From: Zygnema cylindricum
Lineage: Eukaryota > Streptophyta > Zygnematophyceae > Zygnematales > Zygnemataceae
Direction of reading: 5' to 3'
Length of the DNA stretch: 29,499 bases
NCBI GenBank assembly: GCA_037447655.1
Contig: JBBHKE010002816.1
Span: 128,796-158,294, forward strand
The translations under genes were made by a program, and so were the position numbers. Within the stretch, counting starts at the first letter, position 1; each line of letters opens with the position of its first letter. Positions 1-9,240 of the stretch are shown here, in pieces. The notes under the pieces are model-generated. The model did not search any database, had not been told where the DNA came from, and was given only the letters and a program-made list of their open reading frames with translations.

Positions 1-116
1 GAGATGGAGAGAGGGAGAGGAAGAGGGAGTGAGAGAGAGAGGGAGAGGGAGGGAGAGGGAGAGGGAGGGAGCGAGAGGGGGAGAGGGAGAGAGAGAGGGA
101 GGGGGAGTGAGAGAAA
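1..116. repeat. GA-rich simple-sequence tract
   Basis: (GA/GGGA)n purine tract on the plus strand, cut by the window edge. It is pyrimidine-rich on the sense strand of the flanking lipase gene. Confidence 0.9.
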
Positions 117-890
117 TCATAATAAGTATGGACTCATGAACATTCAATTTGATATTTGTTATTTTAAAATTTCTACATTTTAAAATTTAAATTTTGAAAT
201 TTGAAATTTGTACATTTGTGTTTTTCTAAATTTGTGAGTTGAAAGATTTTATTTTATTTCATGGGAAGATGAGGATTAAAGTAATTTGTGGCAATTGAAA
301 GATCCTTTTTTACATTTGATGAAAATTTTGAATTTCTGGCTTTCAAATGTTTGTCTGTGTGACATTAAGTATGCATATGTGACATTTGAAAAATTTATTT
401 GGAATTTTTGACATCGTAAGATGTGAATTGCAATTTGTGACATTAAAATGTCGTGAAATTCAAAATAGTTTGGTGTTTTTTTTTGAAATTTGAAGATGCG
501 AATTTGAAAGACTTTTACATTTTAAATGTTCTTTCATCAATGAAAGTTAAAGATTCAAAAGTTGTTATAGAGCTGAAATTTCTGTCATTCATAGTTGTAT
601 TTTTATGACATTGAAAGATGTAACAAAAGAGATAGATTCCAATGTGTATTTGTGACATTTGAAGATGCGGATTTAAAATTTTGAGGATGAGAATTAGTGA
701 GGAAAAGTTATACCTGATTATACCCAATATAATGGACGAAGTTTTTCTTTGTGACCGATTTTACAATATTTACAAAAACTGGAATGTCGATAGCCGTGAG
801 TTGGTCGTAATCGTAATCCCAAAAATCCTATTGAAAAAAAATAACAAAAAAAAAAGTTACAGTTGGGAAAGTTAAAAACAGAAACCAGCA
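117..890. other. AT-rich sequence with degenerate GTGACATTTGAAGATG-like repeats
   Basis: Repeated AAATTTGA, GACATTTGAA and GATGTGAAT words; no convincing exon on either strand. It probably lies in an intron of the lipase gene, downstream of exon 3, if that gene continues to the left. Confidence 0.5.
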
Positions 891-936
891 GACAGAAACA
901 AACATGTGAAAGGAAATCACACTGGGGAAGAGAGAG

Positions 937-1002
937 GGGGAGATAGAGGAGAGAGGAGGAGAAAGAGAGAGGGAGGAAGGGAGGAAGGGAGAGGAAGAAG
1001 AT
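937..1002. repeat. GA-rich simple-sequence tract
   Basis: GAGAGGGAGG-type purine tract downstream of lipase exon 3. The sense (minus) strand is CT-rich. Confidence 0.85.
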
Positions 1003-1089
1003 ATGAACTGAAAAGACGAGATCTTCTCACAAAAGAGTCTCTTGAAAAGGTAAAAAAAAGGCACTCATCAAGGGAAAAAAAAAATGAGT

Positions 1090-1370
1090 CTTACGTAATC
1101 GCTTCTTTGTGAGATGAACGTGATCCTGAGAATACGGCACAACAAAACTACAAGATAAAAAACAAAAAAAAGAAGACGAGCAAAAAGAAAAAAAAAAAAA
1201 CAAAAACACTTCTACACATTCGGTTTTCCATGATCCGGAGAAGTACGGCAAAGCAAAACTCTGAACTAGCGGAGAAAATGAAAAATTGCGCCCAAAAAAA
1301 CAAAAAAACAAAAAAAAAGACTTTACATATCCGGTTCTTGTGAGGTTAACGTGATCCGGAGAATATTTGG
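1090..1370 (-). repeat. Tandem copies of the lipase exon 3 donor end
   Basis: Three related segments spaced about 115 bp, near 1322-1368 (end of the real exon), 1207-1262 and 1093-1150. On the minus strand each has a TTCTCCGGATCACG-like core and ends near a GTAxxx donor; the inner two are preceded by an AG. They could be decoy or alternative mini-exons. The copies are diverged, so they are not recent. Confidence 0.7.
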
Positions 1371-1508
1371 TTCCTCGATGGTTTCCGAGCCACACATCGA
1401 ATCCGGAATCTGCGAGAATCAACGGCAGCCGCGATTCCGCTGGAGCTGCGACGAACCAAAGATCGGAGCCGAAAAATAGAGCGTGGTCGAGAATCACCGG
1501 ATAATACT
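1327..1508 (-). CDS. Acid lipase exon 3 (oxyanion and ADSGFDVWLGN block)
   Basis: The acceptor TTTTGTTGTAG precedes AGTATTATCC; the donor is GTAAAG after GGATAT. It encodes YYPVILDHALFFGSDLWF, then PLILADSGFDVWLGNHRGTK and YSPDHVNLTRTGY. This is the most conserved block of the family (LILAD-x-GFDVW-x-GN-x-RGT). Its first roughly 45 bp plus acceptor are repeated upstream, and its last roughly 50 bp plus donor are repeated downstream. The next expected block (WDWSWxEL) was not found between positions 1 and 1090. Confidence 0.85.
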
Positions 1509-3314
1509 CTACAACAAAACTCATATAAGAAAATCAGTAAATAAACAAATTAATAGCTTAATAAGTAATATCTTTTTTTTTTGTAAAGATCGGAGCCGGA
1601 AAATAGAGCGTGGTCGAGAATCACCGGATAATATACTACAACAAAACTCGTATAACAAAATAAATAGATCAATAAACAAATAAAATGTTTTTATTCTTTC
1701 CTTGTTTGTCCCTTTCTTTTTTTTTTCTAAGCATCTAAGCCAAAAAATAGAGCGTGGTCGATAATACTCTACAACAAAATTCATGAAACAAAATAAATTG
1801 ATTGATAGTTCATAAATAAATACATAAAATGTTTTTTTTTTCCCTTGTTTGTCCCTTCTTTTTGTTTTTCTAAAGATCGGAGCTGAAAAATAGAGCGTGG
1901 ACGAGAATCACCGGATAATAGTCTACTGACAAAATTCATACAAAAAGAAAAAAAAAAGGTTGAGAAATTAGCGGGAAGTAGTCTACAGAAAAAATTATAA
2001 AAAGAAAATAATAATGACTTGTTTTTGTTTATTTTGTTTTGTTTCATTTTGTGTGTCCCTTTCCTATTTCATTTTAGAAATCGGAGCCAGAAAATATCAT
2101 ATATAAAAAAGAAAAAGGATACATAGAAAACCTTACCATTTGCGTAATTATTTTTAGGGCTAATGTTTTGCAAATTCAAAATATATCCATCACTTGTTAT
2201 TTCCTGCAAAAATGGCATCAAAATTAATTAATAAAACTTCAGAAAAATGACCAAAACAAATAAATTTGCACCTTAAAGACCAATATAATCTATAATGCAA
2301 ACATACAAATTTTCCATATGATGCAAAAATAGAATATAACTGCATTTTATTTTAATGTGAGGTTGATTATGAATTTGAAAATTTCAGAGAGAAAGAGAGA
2401 AAAGAGGAGAGAGAGAGAGAGAGGAAGAGAGAAAGAGGGAGAGAGAGAGGAAGAGAGAGAGAGGGAGTGAGAGAGAGTGAGAGAGAGCGAGAAAGAGAGA
2501 GAGAGGGGGGGAGAGAGAGATAGAAAGAGAGAGGGGGAGGGAGAGAAATAGAGAAAAAAAAAATCAACATGTCCTCAATGAAAACTTAAAAAAGGTAAAC
2601 TTTAGCATTAAAAAAAAAACTATGCTGTTCATTGAGGCACAATGGTTTCTTTCATTTAATTTTAGTCAATGTCTTCCCATTTCACTCGTTTTCCCCTAAT
2701 TCCATAATTTTTTTGTTCAATTTCATCAAAATTTATCATGTCTCCAATTTCTTTCAAACCTCCATCCAATTTTCATTAAATTTCACAAATTTTCAATTTT
2801 TAGAATTTATTTTACTACTTCCCAGTTTTCCTCTATTTTCATTTTATTTATTATTCAATTTCATTCAATCCTGGTTTTCCAATTTCAAATATATTCCTAT
2901 CAGATTTTCTTCAATTTCAGCAATTTTATCAAATTTCAGCTTTTATTTTTTCAATTTTACCCTTTTTATTTCCCAATTTCGTCTAAATTTGTAAATAGTT
3001 CCACAAATGTTATCCTGTTTTCCCTAACTTCATTCAAAATTGACATTCATTTTCCTTAATTTTTTTCCAATTTTATCAAATTTTAACATTTCTCTTTACC
3101 TTCATTTGATTTCGTTATTTTACCTCTCCTCCCCTCTCACCCCCCCCCGCCCCCCTTTTTTTGTTACCTGATATTCTCTACAAGTGTAACCGAGCACTGT
3201 GACATATTCAGCACAAAATCCGGAATCCGCAAAAACCGCTTTTACTGAAAACAGAACTAAGAGACACGTAACGCATGAAAAAACGAATATCGGCGATTTT
3301 GATTTGCACCCCAT
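1327..3314 (-). CDS. Secreted acid (triacylglycerol) lipase, plant type, 5' part, three exons
   Basis: Predicted alpha/beta-hydrolase acid lipase related to plant lysosomal-acid-lipase-like proteins, expected to hydrolyse acyl esters in a secretory or vacuolar compartment. Minus-strand exons 3314-3168, 2203-2137 and 1508-1327 join with matching phases (0, 1, 0), all with GT-AG ends, giving about 132 residues. In order: a signal peptide (residues about 1-28, ATG at 3314); FCAEYVTVLGYTCREYQ, the N-terminal Cys-containing block typical of the family; EITSDGYILNLQ, matching the family's V-T-x-DGYIL-x-LQ block; then a short linker and YYPVILDHALFF followed by LILADSGFDVWLGNHRGTKY, the strongest family signature. 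The GxSxG nucleophile elbow and the Asp/His of the triad are not present, so the gene continues beyond the left edge or is broken. The usual HG of the oxyanion region reads HA. Family assignment is firm; substrate is unknown. Confidence 0.8.
1459..2100 (-). repeat. Tandem copies of the lipase exon 3 acceptor end
   Basis: Units of about 130-145 bp. Each carries the exon 3 acceptor and its first roughly 45 coding bases (plus-strand motif gatcggagccgaaaaatag ... cggataatactctacaac), starting near 1461 (the real exon), 1588, 1731 (14-bp internal deletion), 1875, about 1960 (very degenerate) and 2080 (partial). Units near 1690, 1835 and 2050 also share a CTTGTTTGTCCCTTT-like stretch, so intron sequence was duplicated with the exon end. 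All extra copies lie in intron 2. Confidence 0.85.
2137..2203 (-). CDS. Acid lipase exon 2 (DGY block)
   Basis: Short 67-nt exon, too small to show up as an open frame by length. The acceptor TTTTTGCAG precedes GAAATAACA and the donor is GTAAGG. It encodes EITSDGYILNLQ then NISPKNNYAN plus one base. It fits exactly between exon 1 (phase 0) and exon 3 (needs one base) and supplies the conserved DGYIL-x-LQ block missing from the other two exons, which is strong evidence that it is real. Confidence 0.75.
2383..2560. repeat. GA-rich simple-sequence tract in lipase intron 1
   Basis: Almost uninterrupted (GA)n with GGGA interruptions between exons 1 and 2 of the lipase. It is CT-rich on the sense strand. 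Confidence 0.9.
2640..3110. repeat. Degenerate AATTTCATCAA-type repeats in lipase intron 1
   Basis: Low-complexity AT-rich sequence with many variants of TTTTCAATTTCATCAAATTT. The open frame across it on the plus strand has Phe/Ile/Ser-rich composition and is not credible as a gene. Confidence 0.6.
3168..3314 (-). CDS. Acid lipase exon 1 (signal peptide)
   Basis: Forty-nine codons ending at a GTAACA donor, phase 0. The in-frame ATG at 3314 gives MGCKSK followed by a hydrophobic core (IFVFSCVTCLLVLFSVKAVF) and a likely cleavage site near FA-DSGF. The frame is open a little further upstream but without an ATG. The mature start, with Cys residues in FCAEYVTVLGYTCREYQ, resembles the N-terminus of plant acid lipases just before the V-T-x-DGY block. 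Confidence 0.75.
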
Positions 3315-3338
3315 GTCGTAAATTTTCCTTTTTGTCAA

Positions 3339-4034
3339 CTGTTTTTACTGCAGATAGACAAAAAAATTACAATATTAAATATGAAATAGAAGGGGATAAT
3401 TTTAAAGTAGAATAGAAGTACCAATATTGTAAATAATATGCTATAAATCCAATGCGAAAAAAAGTATAGAAAAGAAGAAAATGAGTGAACGAAATTCAAA
3501 GAAACAAAAAGACAAAAGAAATGGCAAGAATTCGCCAAAGTGACAATCTATAAAAGGTGATCCAGAATTTACCTTGACAAAAAATCAAAAGAAATAATAA
3601 AAACCGTAGATTTTTTACTCTTAGTAGCTACCAAACGTTGCGTCGCAGATTAAAAAATAAGAGATCGACGGCCTTTAAATAACGCCACTGCATGCAACAT
3701 TACAGATGTTTTGGTCCGTTGATTCTTCTTTGTCCCTTTTTTTTGTCGTTTGTCATTTTTCTGGATTATTTTCGCTCTATTTGACCGCCGGAAATCACGG
3801 AAGACCGCTTACTCTTATCCTGATTAGCCGGTCAAAAGTCTCCGGTCGATAAGTCAGTACTAGGACGGGGAGTCAAACGCCGGTCAAAATTGTACGGCTC
3901 TGACCTATTAACACGATAAGATCTAATCTCAATGGTCCAAAACGATAAGCGACTTTTGCGTACATCCGACCGTGGCATGTCGGGTCCAACGGTCACCTTC
4001 ATCGACGGCTCAAATTTATGGATCGTAAATTTTT
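3339..4034. other. Intergenic sequence upstream of the lipase
   Basis: No gene seen. Likely to contain the minus-strand lipase promoter; a TTATTTAAAG element (minus strand, about 3672-3681) is TATA-like but lies about 360 bp from the ATG and is unsupported otherwise. From about 3780 the sequence becomes CG-containing with GGTCAAAA and CCGGTC words resembling the transposon-derived DNA further right. Confidence 0.4.
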
Positions 4035-4468
4035 TAGTGTTGTGTATCGGCAAAAAATTTATCGCGATAACACCGATACCGAAAGTGATCGGTTATCGAA
4101 CGGTCAGGGGTCCCGATATATCGCTCCGAGACCAGCAAATTCCTTATCGGCAATAAGTGGAAAATATAATACGCTATATAATAGTACTTTATAATATACT
4201 GTATTATATTTTTCATTGTATATAGCGTGGTAAACCACGTGTAACCATCTGTACCGTACTCTGTGTAACGTAATAGCGGCGACCGTACCATTTTACGGTA
4301 CGGACCGTACATTTATTGCCAATAGTTATCGGTACCGGTGTTATCGCGATGGAAAACCGATGTTTTATCGCACCAATGTCGATATATCGTATCAATACAT
4401 CGATTATCGGCAAGCCAAATTAAGGTACATATCGATTATCGGCAAAACCCTGCCGATACACAACAGTA
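4035..4468. mobile_element. hAT-like short non-autonomous element, copy A
   Basis: Ends TAGTGTTGTGTATCGGC on the left and GCCGATACACAACAGTA on the right are near-perfect inverted repeats. The flanks aaattttt (4027-4034) and aaattttc (4469-4476) give a 7/8 target duplication. Length 434 bp, no transposase. The interior is full of self-complementary TCGATATATCG, GGTACCG and ATCGCGAT words. Termini and an 8-bp duplication fit the hAT superfamily. Copy B lies at 13585-14006. Confidence 0.75.
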
Positions 4469-4535
4469 AAATTTTCGTCGGAAATTAATTTAGGGAATTG
4501 CTAATCGCAGAGACGATTTTTGCTGCGCGCCGGTA

Positions 4536-4662
4536 GTTGTCAGAAATTGTACATTTGAAGTACAGTTTCGTACAAGCTACGTACCTTTGATTTTAGATTT
4601 GACGGTCAATCCATCGAACAACTTTGACTGGCGAAATATTGTAACGGCGGTTAAAAAACTCG
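4536..4662 (+). repeat. Degenerate copy of the inverted-repeat arm seen at 11.4-11.6 kb
   Basis: Shares words in the same order with 11478-11600: TGTACxTTTGAAGTACA, then GTACAAG, GTACC, then TTTGACGGTCAATC and a TTTGACT block followed by TATTGTA. It looks like an old solitary arm or truncated copy of the same element family. No partner arm was found nearby. Confidence 0.6.
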
Positions 4663-6520
4663 AAAATTGTAAAATAGTATTAACAACATTATGTAAGGGA
4701 GTGGACTAAAATCGGCCACGTCTCCTTGCACTAAAATAGTATTATATATTCTAATTCGCACTAACGCTAATAAATCCTTATATCCCTCTGCGCAACGACA
4801 TATTTTATTTACATGTTCTAATGAATACCGGTTATCGCTCATTTTTTTGTTTTTTTTTTTTTGTGCTTGTCCATAGTTTATATATTCTAGTGGCTTAGGA
4901 AATTAGTTTTTTTCGATCCTTCTCCCCTTTGTACCCAAATTCTTTACCCATTGTAAGTTTTGCAATTAACCATTTCAACCAATGTTATCTCAAAATATAA
5001 AACAAATCACAAACATGAGAAACATGTTAAAAAAGTATTGTAGTATGTGTGGAAAGGCTCAAGTTTTTTAAGGGTTTTTTAGGGTTCTTTAGTAGATCAC
5101 TATATAGTGTGTACATCGTGATACTTTATCGAGGTTCAAATTTCTATTTAACTCGAATATACAAAAAATTATTGGGTTTTTTTTGGTGCAAATTATACCA
5201 TATGACAATAGGTTTGAAAGTTTTATACATTGTACATCGCTAATTTGTATTTATGTGTTAGAAATGCGATTTTATTTGGTGTCTTTATTCCAATTTATTT
5301 TTATTATAAATCAAAAGCGGTATACATTATTGTACTTTACGAAGGTGGGGACAAAAGGTACATGTAGCGGAAAATGGACGTGGGCCAGTCACAATTCACT
5401 GAACCGGTAGAATTAGGACTTATTAAAGATTTTTATTATATTTTATTTTTTCATTGTTTTGAAAATATTTAGTTCTCAACCATCCTAGAGTACATCAAAA
5501 GGTTGATCATAAACCTAGAAGAAAAAAAAAAAAAAAACTTTACATGCATTCCATATGTAAACTTCGATGGATTATTAAAGACTTCACTCGTCACGTAGAC
5601 GATATAATATATAAAATGTTTTTATTCATTAGTTAAAACATTCCATAAAATTGAGATTTTTTATTTTTTTTTAAATAATACCATTCAAAACTACAGTGAA
5701 TATTTTTAAAATATACGACTTCGAAACTTGTTTGAAAAATTAGCTTTAAATAAAACATATTTTAAAATAAAACATAATAAAGCTATGAAAGTACTGTCCA
5801 TTATCCATTTTCCACTTTCCATCTCCATCCATTCATTCCATCCTGTGTCTTTGTGGTTTCTTTATTTCATTTCCTTCAAAGACAGACTAAACTCCTTCAC
5901 GATCCATTATAACTCATTCCAAAATCTCTTCTTCGTGTTTCCTCCTCCTTTTCCTTCCCTCCCCCCCTCCACCCCGGAATCCCCCTTCCCCCCCTTTTTT
6001 TCTGTAAAAAATTGAATTTGATCAAAGAATCCCCCCTCAATTCCTCTCCCTCTTATATATAGTCCCTCTTCCTCCTTTCCCTCTATAATATTAATTTATT
6101 TTTTTTTTTTTTTATATATAATAATATCCATCTAAATACCTTCAAACTCCTATATACATACATACCTCCCCTCTCCTTCCCTCCACAGTAAATCTGTCAA
6201 TAATTTAATTTTGAAAGATAAACAATATTCTAAAATCTACCTTTCCAAAAAAAAACTAACAATTTACGAGAAGGTAAATCCCTGTAACCTAAACACTAAA
6301 ATATATATTTTTTTCTAATAATTAAAATAACTTTTCTTCTAATCAAAAAACATCTTCCATACAAGTTTACATTCCTAATTTTTTTAAGTCCAATTTTTTT
6401 TTTCTTACATTTCATATTGTCAAATTATCAAAAGCCCCGAGAAATTAGTTTGGTTGACCGCGTAATAATTTCAATAAAGTGGACGCCTGCCCGAGAAAAC
6501 AGTCAAAGGAAGTAAAAAAT
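4663..6520. other. AT-rich intergenic DNA without a recognisable gene
   Basis: Short open frames only, none with domain-like composition. It contains poly(A/T) runs (for example 4843-4863, 5520-5537, 6100-6113) and TTTAGGGTT words. A CT-leaning stretch around 5940-6180 has no exon-like signal. Confidence 0.45.
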
Positions 6521-6525
6521 GAGTA

Positions 6526-6768
6526 TCAAAGAGAGGGAGAGGGAGAGGGAGAGAGAAAGGGAGAGTGAGAGGGAGAGAGGGAGACAGAGGGGGAGAGAAG
6601 GAGGGGGGGAGGGAGAGGGGGGGGGAGAGGAGGGGAGGGGGAAGAGGAAGGAGAGAGAAGGAATGGAGGAGAGGGAGAGGGAAATGGAGAGGGAGAGGGA
6701 AGGGTAGAGAGCAGAGGAGCAGGAAGGGGAAAGGGAGAGCGGGAGGGAGAGGGAGAGGGAGAAAATAC
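6526..6768. repeat. GA-rich simple-sequence tract
   Basis: GAGAGGGAGAGG purine tract. Arg/Glu/Gly-rich translations here are artefacts of the repeat. It lies downstream of the minus-strand ARM-repeat gene and is CT-rich on that gene's sense strand. Confidence 0.9.
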
Positions 6769-7183
6769 TTTCAGAAAATTTTAGAACAAATTAAGTGTTG
6801 TGAAACAGATCATTTTATAAAGTTAAAAATTATTACTTATGCATTATTATCTCGACGATCAGGAAAAAAATGATAAACAAAAAAAGGATCGACAAAAAAA
6901 CTCTTCATTTCTCCTATAAACTTAAAAATTGAAAGAAATAATCGATCCTTAAAAAAATACGAGAATGAACGAAAAGATAAACAAAAATGTTTTTAACAGC
7001 AGACATTTTAAAGGTCAAAATATACATTATGTAAAGTATTGCATATTTTAAAGTTAAATATAAGATATATCATACAAGAGCGACTCAATTAAACTGCAAG
7101 TTCTTACTCATCTTTAAATCTAAAACCCTTTAAACACCATAAAACAAAATAAAGGGGTGGGGGGAAAAGGGAAAAGCAAGATG

Positions 7184-7283
7184 GATGGAGAGAGAGAGAG
7201 AGGGGGGGAAGGGAGATGGAGGGAGGGGGGAGGGAGGGGGAAGGGAGAGGGAGAGAGAAAGGGAGCGGGAGAGGGAGAGGGAA
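7184..7283. repeat. GA-rich simple-sequence tract
   Basis: Purine tract just downstream of the ARM-repeat reading frame, followed at about 7322-7346 by four copies of AAAGTC. It has the same orientation as the 6526-6768 tract. Confidence 0.85.
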
Positions 7284-7340
7284 TGCAGAGAGGGAGGACA
7301 GTAAGAAAAGGCGCAAAAAAACCCAAAGTCAAAGTCAAAG

Positions 7341-8939
7341 TCAAATAGAAATGGTCACCTTTTTTTTCGCTCGATGTTTATGATTTTCTGCGACAGCCGA
7401 AACCGACGGGAAATAAATTTCCCATCTAAGAACTTTCGCAAATTTTTCACTACTCAAAGCGATCGTTAAGAAAATGGAAATAACATAAGTTTGAGTTCGC
7501 GAAGTTCCTCTTTCCAAACAATCTCCGAGAACTTCGATTCCATCTCTTTTTACGACTCGTTCACACGCTTCGAAACTTTTCACAAGAGTCGATAAAAGGA
7601 GACAATTTCTTTCCTCTCCCTCTTTCGACAAAAGTTGATCTTGTTCTAAAAAACTGAAAATTAACTCGATCATACCCGCCTCGACCATTTCTTGTCGATA
7701 ATCTTCCTCCATAGCCATATTAATAAGACCCATCGCCGCGTGTTTTCCTTCACTTTTCACAAGTTCTTTTATAAATTGCGGTAAAATTCGACAAAATTTT
7801 ATTTCCCGTCGATTCAAAGGCTCCGCTGAAAGATTACATAACGCACATAAAGCACTTTTTTGAGCCACACTATTTTCACTACTAATAAGAATATTTGCAA
7901 GTATAGGTATAGCTCCGGCCATTGCAATCGGTCTTTTAAAATCTACTTCCCATGCGAGATTCGACAAGGCAGTTACGGAATCTTCCAAAACAGTTTCCGT
8001 TTCGTTTCCGAATCCTCTCCCAACCCATTTTCTGGTTCCATTTCCAGTTCCATTTTCCATTTTCCATTTTTCAATTCCATCTTCTTCAATTTCGGTTTGG
8101 AAAACTCTTCTGTTCCCAGTTTTAGCCCTGGTTCTAATTCTAGTTTCAGTTACAGTTCCAGTTACAATTTCACCTTCAGATTCAGTTTCAGCTTTAATTC
8201 TATCACACATTAAAAGTTCCACTAGTAACAAAATAGAGCCTTCTCGAACCATAAATTCTCGAGTATTTCTAGAAATCTTGGAAATTAAACGCAGTTTTTG
8301 AACAGCTATTCTTCTCTGTACCCCTTCTTCATTGCGAGCTTTAGAAATACAAGCCCTAATTTCGTCCTGTTCCGTGTCTGTTAGAACACAAGGGGAAGGA
8401 AGAGAATGACGAGAAGGATGAGAAGTAGAATTTATGTTTTTTATTTTTCCCTTTGAATGTTCCATGGTGCAGTTGCCAATACTATCTATGGCATTTTCGC
8501 ACCAGTTTCCGTTTCCGTTTCCGTTTCCGTTTCCGTATCTGTTTTCGATTCCGTTTTCGATTCCGTTTCTGTTTTCATTTCCAAAACCAATTCCGTTTCC
8601 ATTTCCGTTCACATTTCTGTTTCCGTTAACATTTCCGTTTCCATTTTCGCCAGAGGTAAAGTCTCCCAGTGCTGTTTCTGTGTCAATATTGCCTTCAGAT
8701 TCTTCAAAACTGGAACTGAAACTGGAACTACTCATGGAACTAGGGGACTCTGAAAGAAGTCCAACTGAAGATAACGATTCTATGTGTATCAGTTTCTGCG
8801 CTACTTCCTCTACTAATTTGAATTGGCCAAATGGATTTTTTTGAGATTCTCCTCCTCTGTCTTCTTCTTCTTCTTCTTCCGTCTTTGTCTTCTTCTTGGT
8901 TTGTTTTCTTATTTTGTTTTTGGTTTGGAGAAGAAACAT
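7341..8939 (-). CDS. ARM-repeat protein, plant U-box/ARM type without a U-box
   Basis: Open frame of 532 residues (ATG at 8939). Residues about 1-187 are low complexity: Lys/Glu-rich start, Ser-rich stretch, then an Asn/Gly repeat (about 98-150) encoded by a GGAAAC hexamer array. Residues about 188 to 520 form ARM-type helical repeats: IRACISKARN and RRIAVQKLRLISKISRNTRE, then VTALSNLAWEVDFKRPIAMA with GAIPILANIL, then SALCALCNLSAEPLNRREI, and AAMGLINMAMEEDYRQEMVE. This resembles the ARM domains of plant U-box/ARM proteins, which serve as protein-binding scaffolds; no U-box is visible. A Thr/Glu/Gly-rich insert splits the first two repeats. The C-terminus runs through AAG-GTGACC, a possible donor, so a further exon is possible. 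The true N-terminus is uncertain because a second frame is open from an ATG at 9240. Confidence 0.75.
   Translation of the reverse strand: MFLLQTKNKIRKQTKKKTKTEEEEEEDRGGESQKNPFGQFKLVEEVAQKLIHIESLSSVGLLSESPSSMSSSSFSSSFEESEGNIDTETALGDFTSGENGNGNVNGNRNVNGNGNGIGFGNENRNGIENGIENRYGNGNGNGNGNWCENAIDSIGNCTMEHSKGKIKNINSTSHPSRHSLPSPCVLTDTEQDEIRACISKARNEEGVQRRIAVQKLRLISKISRNTREFMVREGSILLLVELLMCDRIKAETESEGEIVTGTVTETRIRTRAKTGNRRVFQTEIEEDGIEKWKMENGTGNGTRKWVGRGFGNETETVLEDSVTALSNLAWEVDFKRPIAMAGAIPILANILISSENSVAQKSALCALCNLSAEPLNRREIKFCRILPQFIKELVKSEGKHAAMGLINMAMEEDYRQEMVEAGMIELIFSFLEQDQLLSKEGEERNCLLLSTLVKSFEACERVVKRDGIEVLGDCLERGTSRTQTYVISIFLTIALSSEKFAKVLRWEIYFPSVSAVAENHKHRAKKKVTISI
8500..8650. repeat. TTTCCG hexamer array inside the ARM-repeat gene
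   Basis: Plus-strand TTTCCG/TTTCTG/TTTTCGATTCCG units, in frame on the minus strand as Asn-Gly and Glu-Asn dipeptides. Because the unit is 6 bp, length changes keep the frame. A weaker related array at about 8030-8200 encodes the insert in the ARM region. Confidence 0.8.
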
Positions 8940-9240
8940 CTTCGGAAAGACGAAAACAATTTCTTCTTTGAAACTTAGTCTGGTCTTGGTTCGGAGTTAG
9001 GGTTGGGAAATGGTGATGTTCAGTTAGGGTTTGGTTTCGGCTTAACCCTAAACCTAAACCTAAGTTTCGGTGGTTCGAAGAAAAAATATGATTTTCCGGC
9101 GGGAGGATTTGAACAGAAGGAAAATATTCGGATAATGTCTTACAATCTTTTTCAGAATCAGAAATTTTGTTCGAAAATATTGCGCTTTGGAATTTTAAAA
9201 TGTCGCGCCTTTCGCCGGTCGACAAGAAAAGATTTTCCAT
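8940..9240 (-). other. Possible alternative 5' coding segment of the ARM-repeat gene
   Basis: A minus-strand frame opens at an ATG at 9240 with non-repetitive composition (MENLFLSTGERRDILKFQSA ...) and overlaps the start of the ARM frame in a different register. It may be a first exon joined by a short intron or reflect an indel. A GTAAGA donor at about 9138-9133 was tested against downstream AG sites and none gave an in-frame join without a stop, so the connection is unproven. Confidence 0.3.
9050..9063. repeat. Short interstitial CCTAAA-type motif
   Basis: The sequence aaccctaaacctaaacctaag (about 9043-9063) has three units resembling the plant telomere repeat CCCTAAA but only one exact unit. 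Probably chance or a promoter telo-box-like element. Confidence 0.3.

Noticed and set aside
6519-6873. Arg/Glu-rich frames
   Set aside because: Translation of a GA simple repeat; no other evidence of coding.
9043-9063. Interstitial telomere array
   Set aside because: Only about three imperfect CCTAAA units, too short to call a telomere relic.
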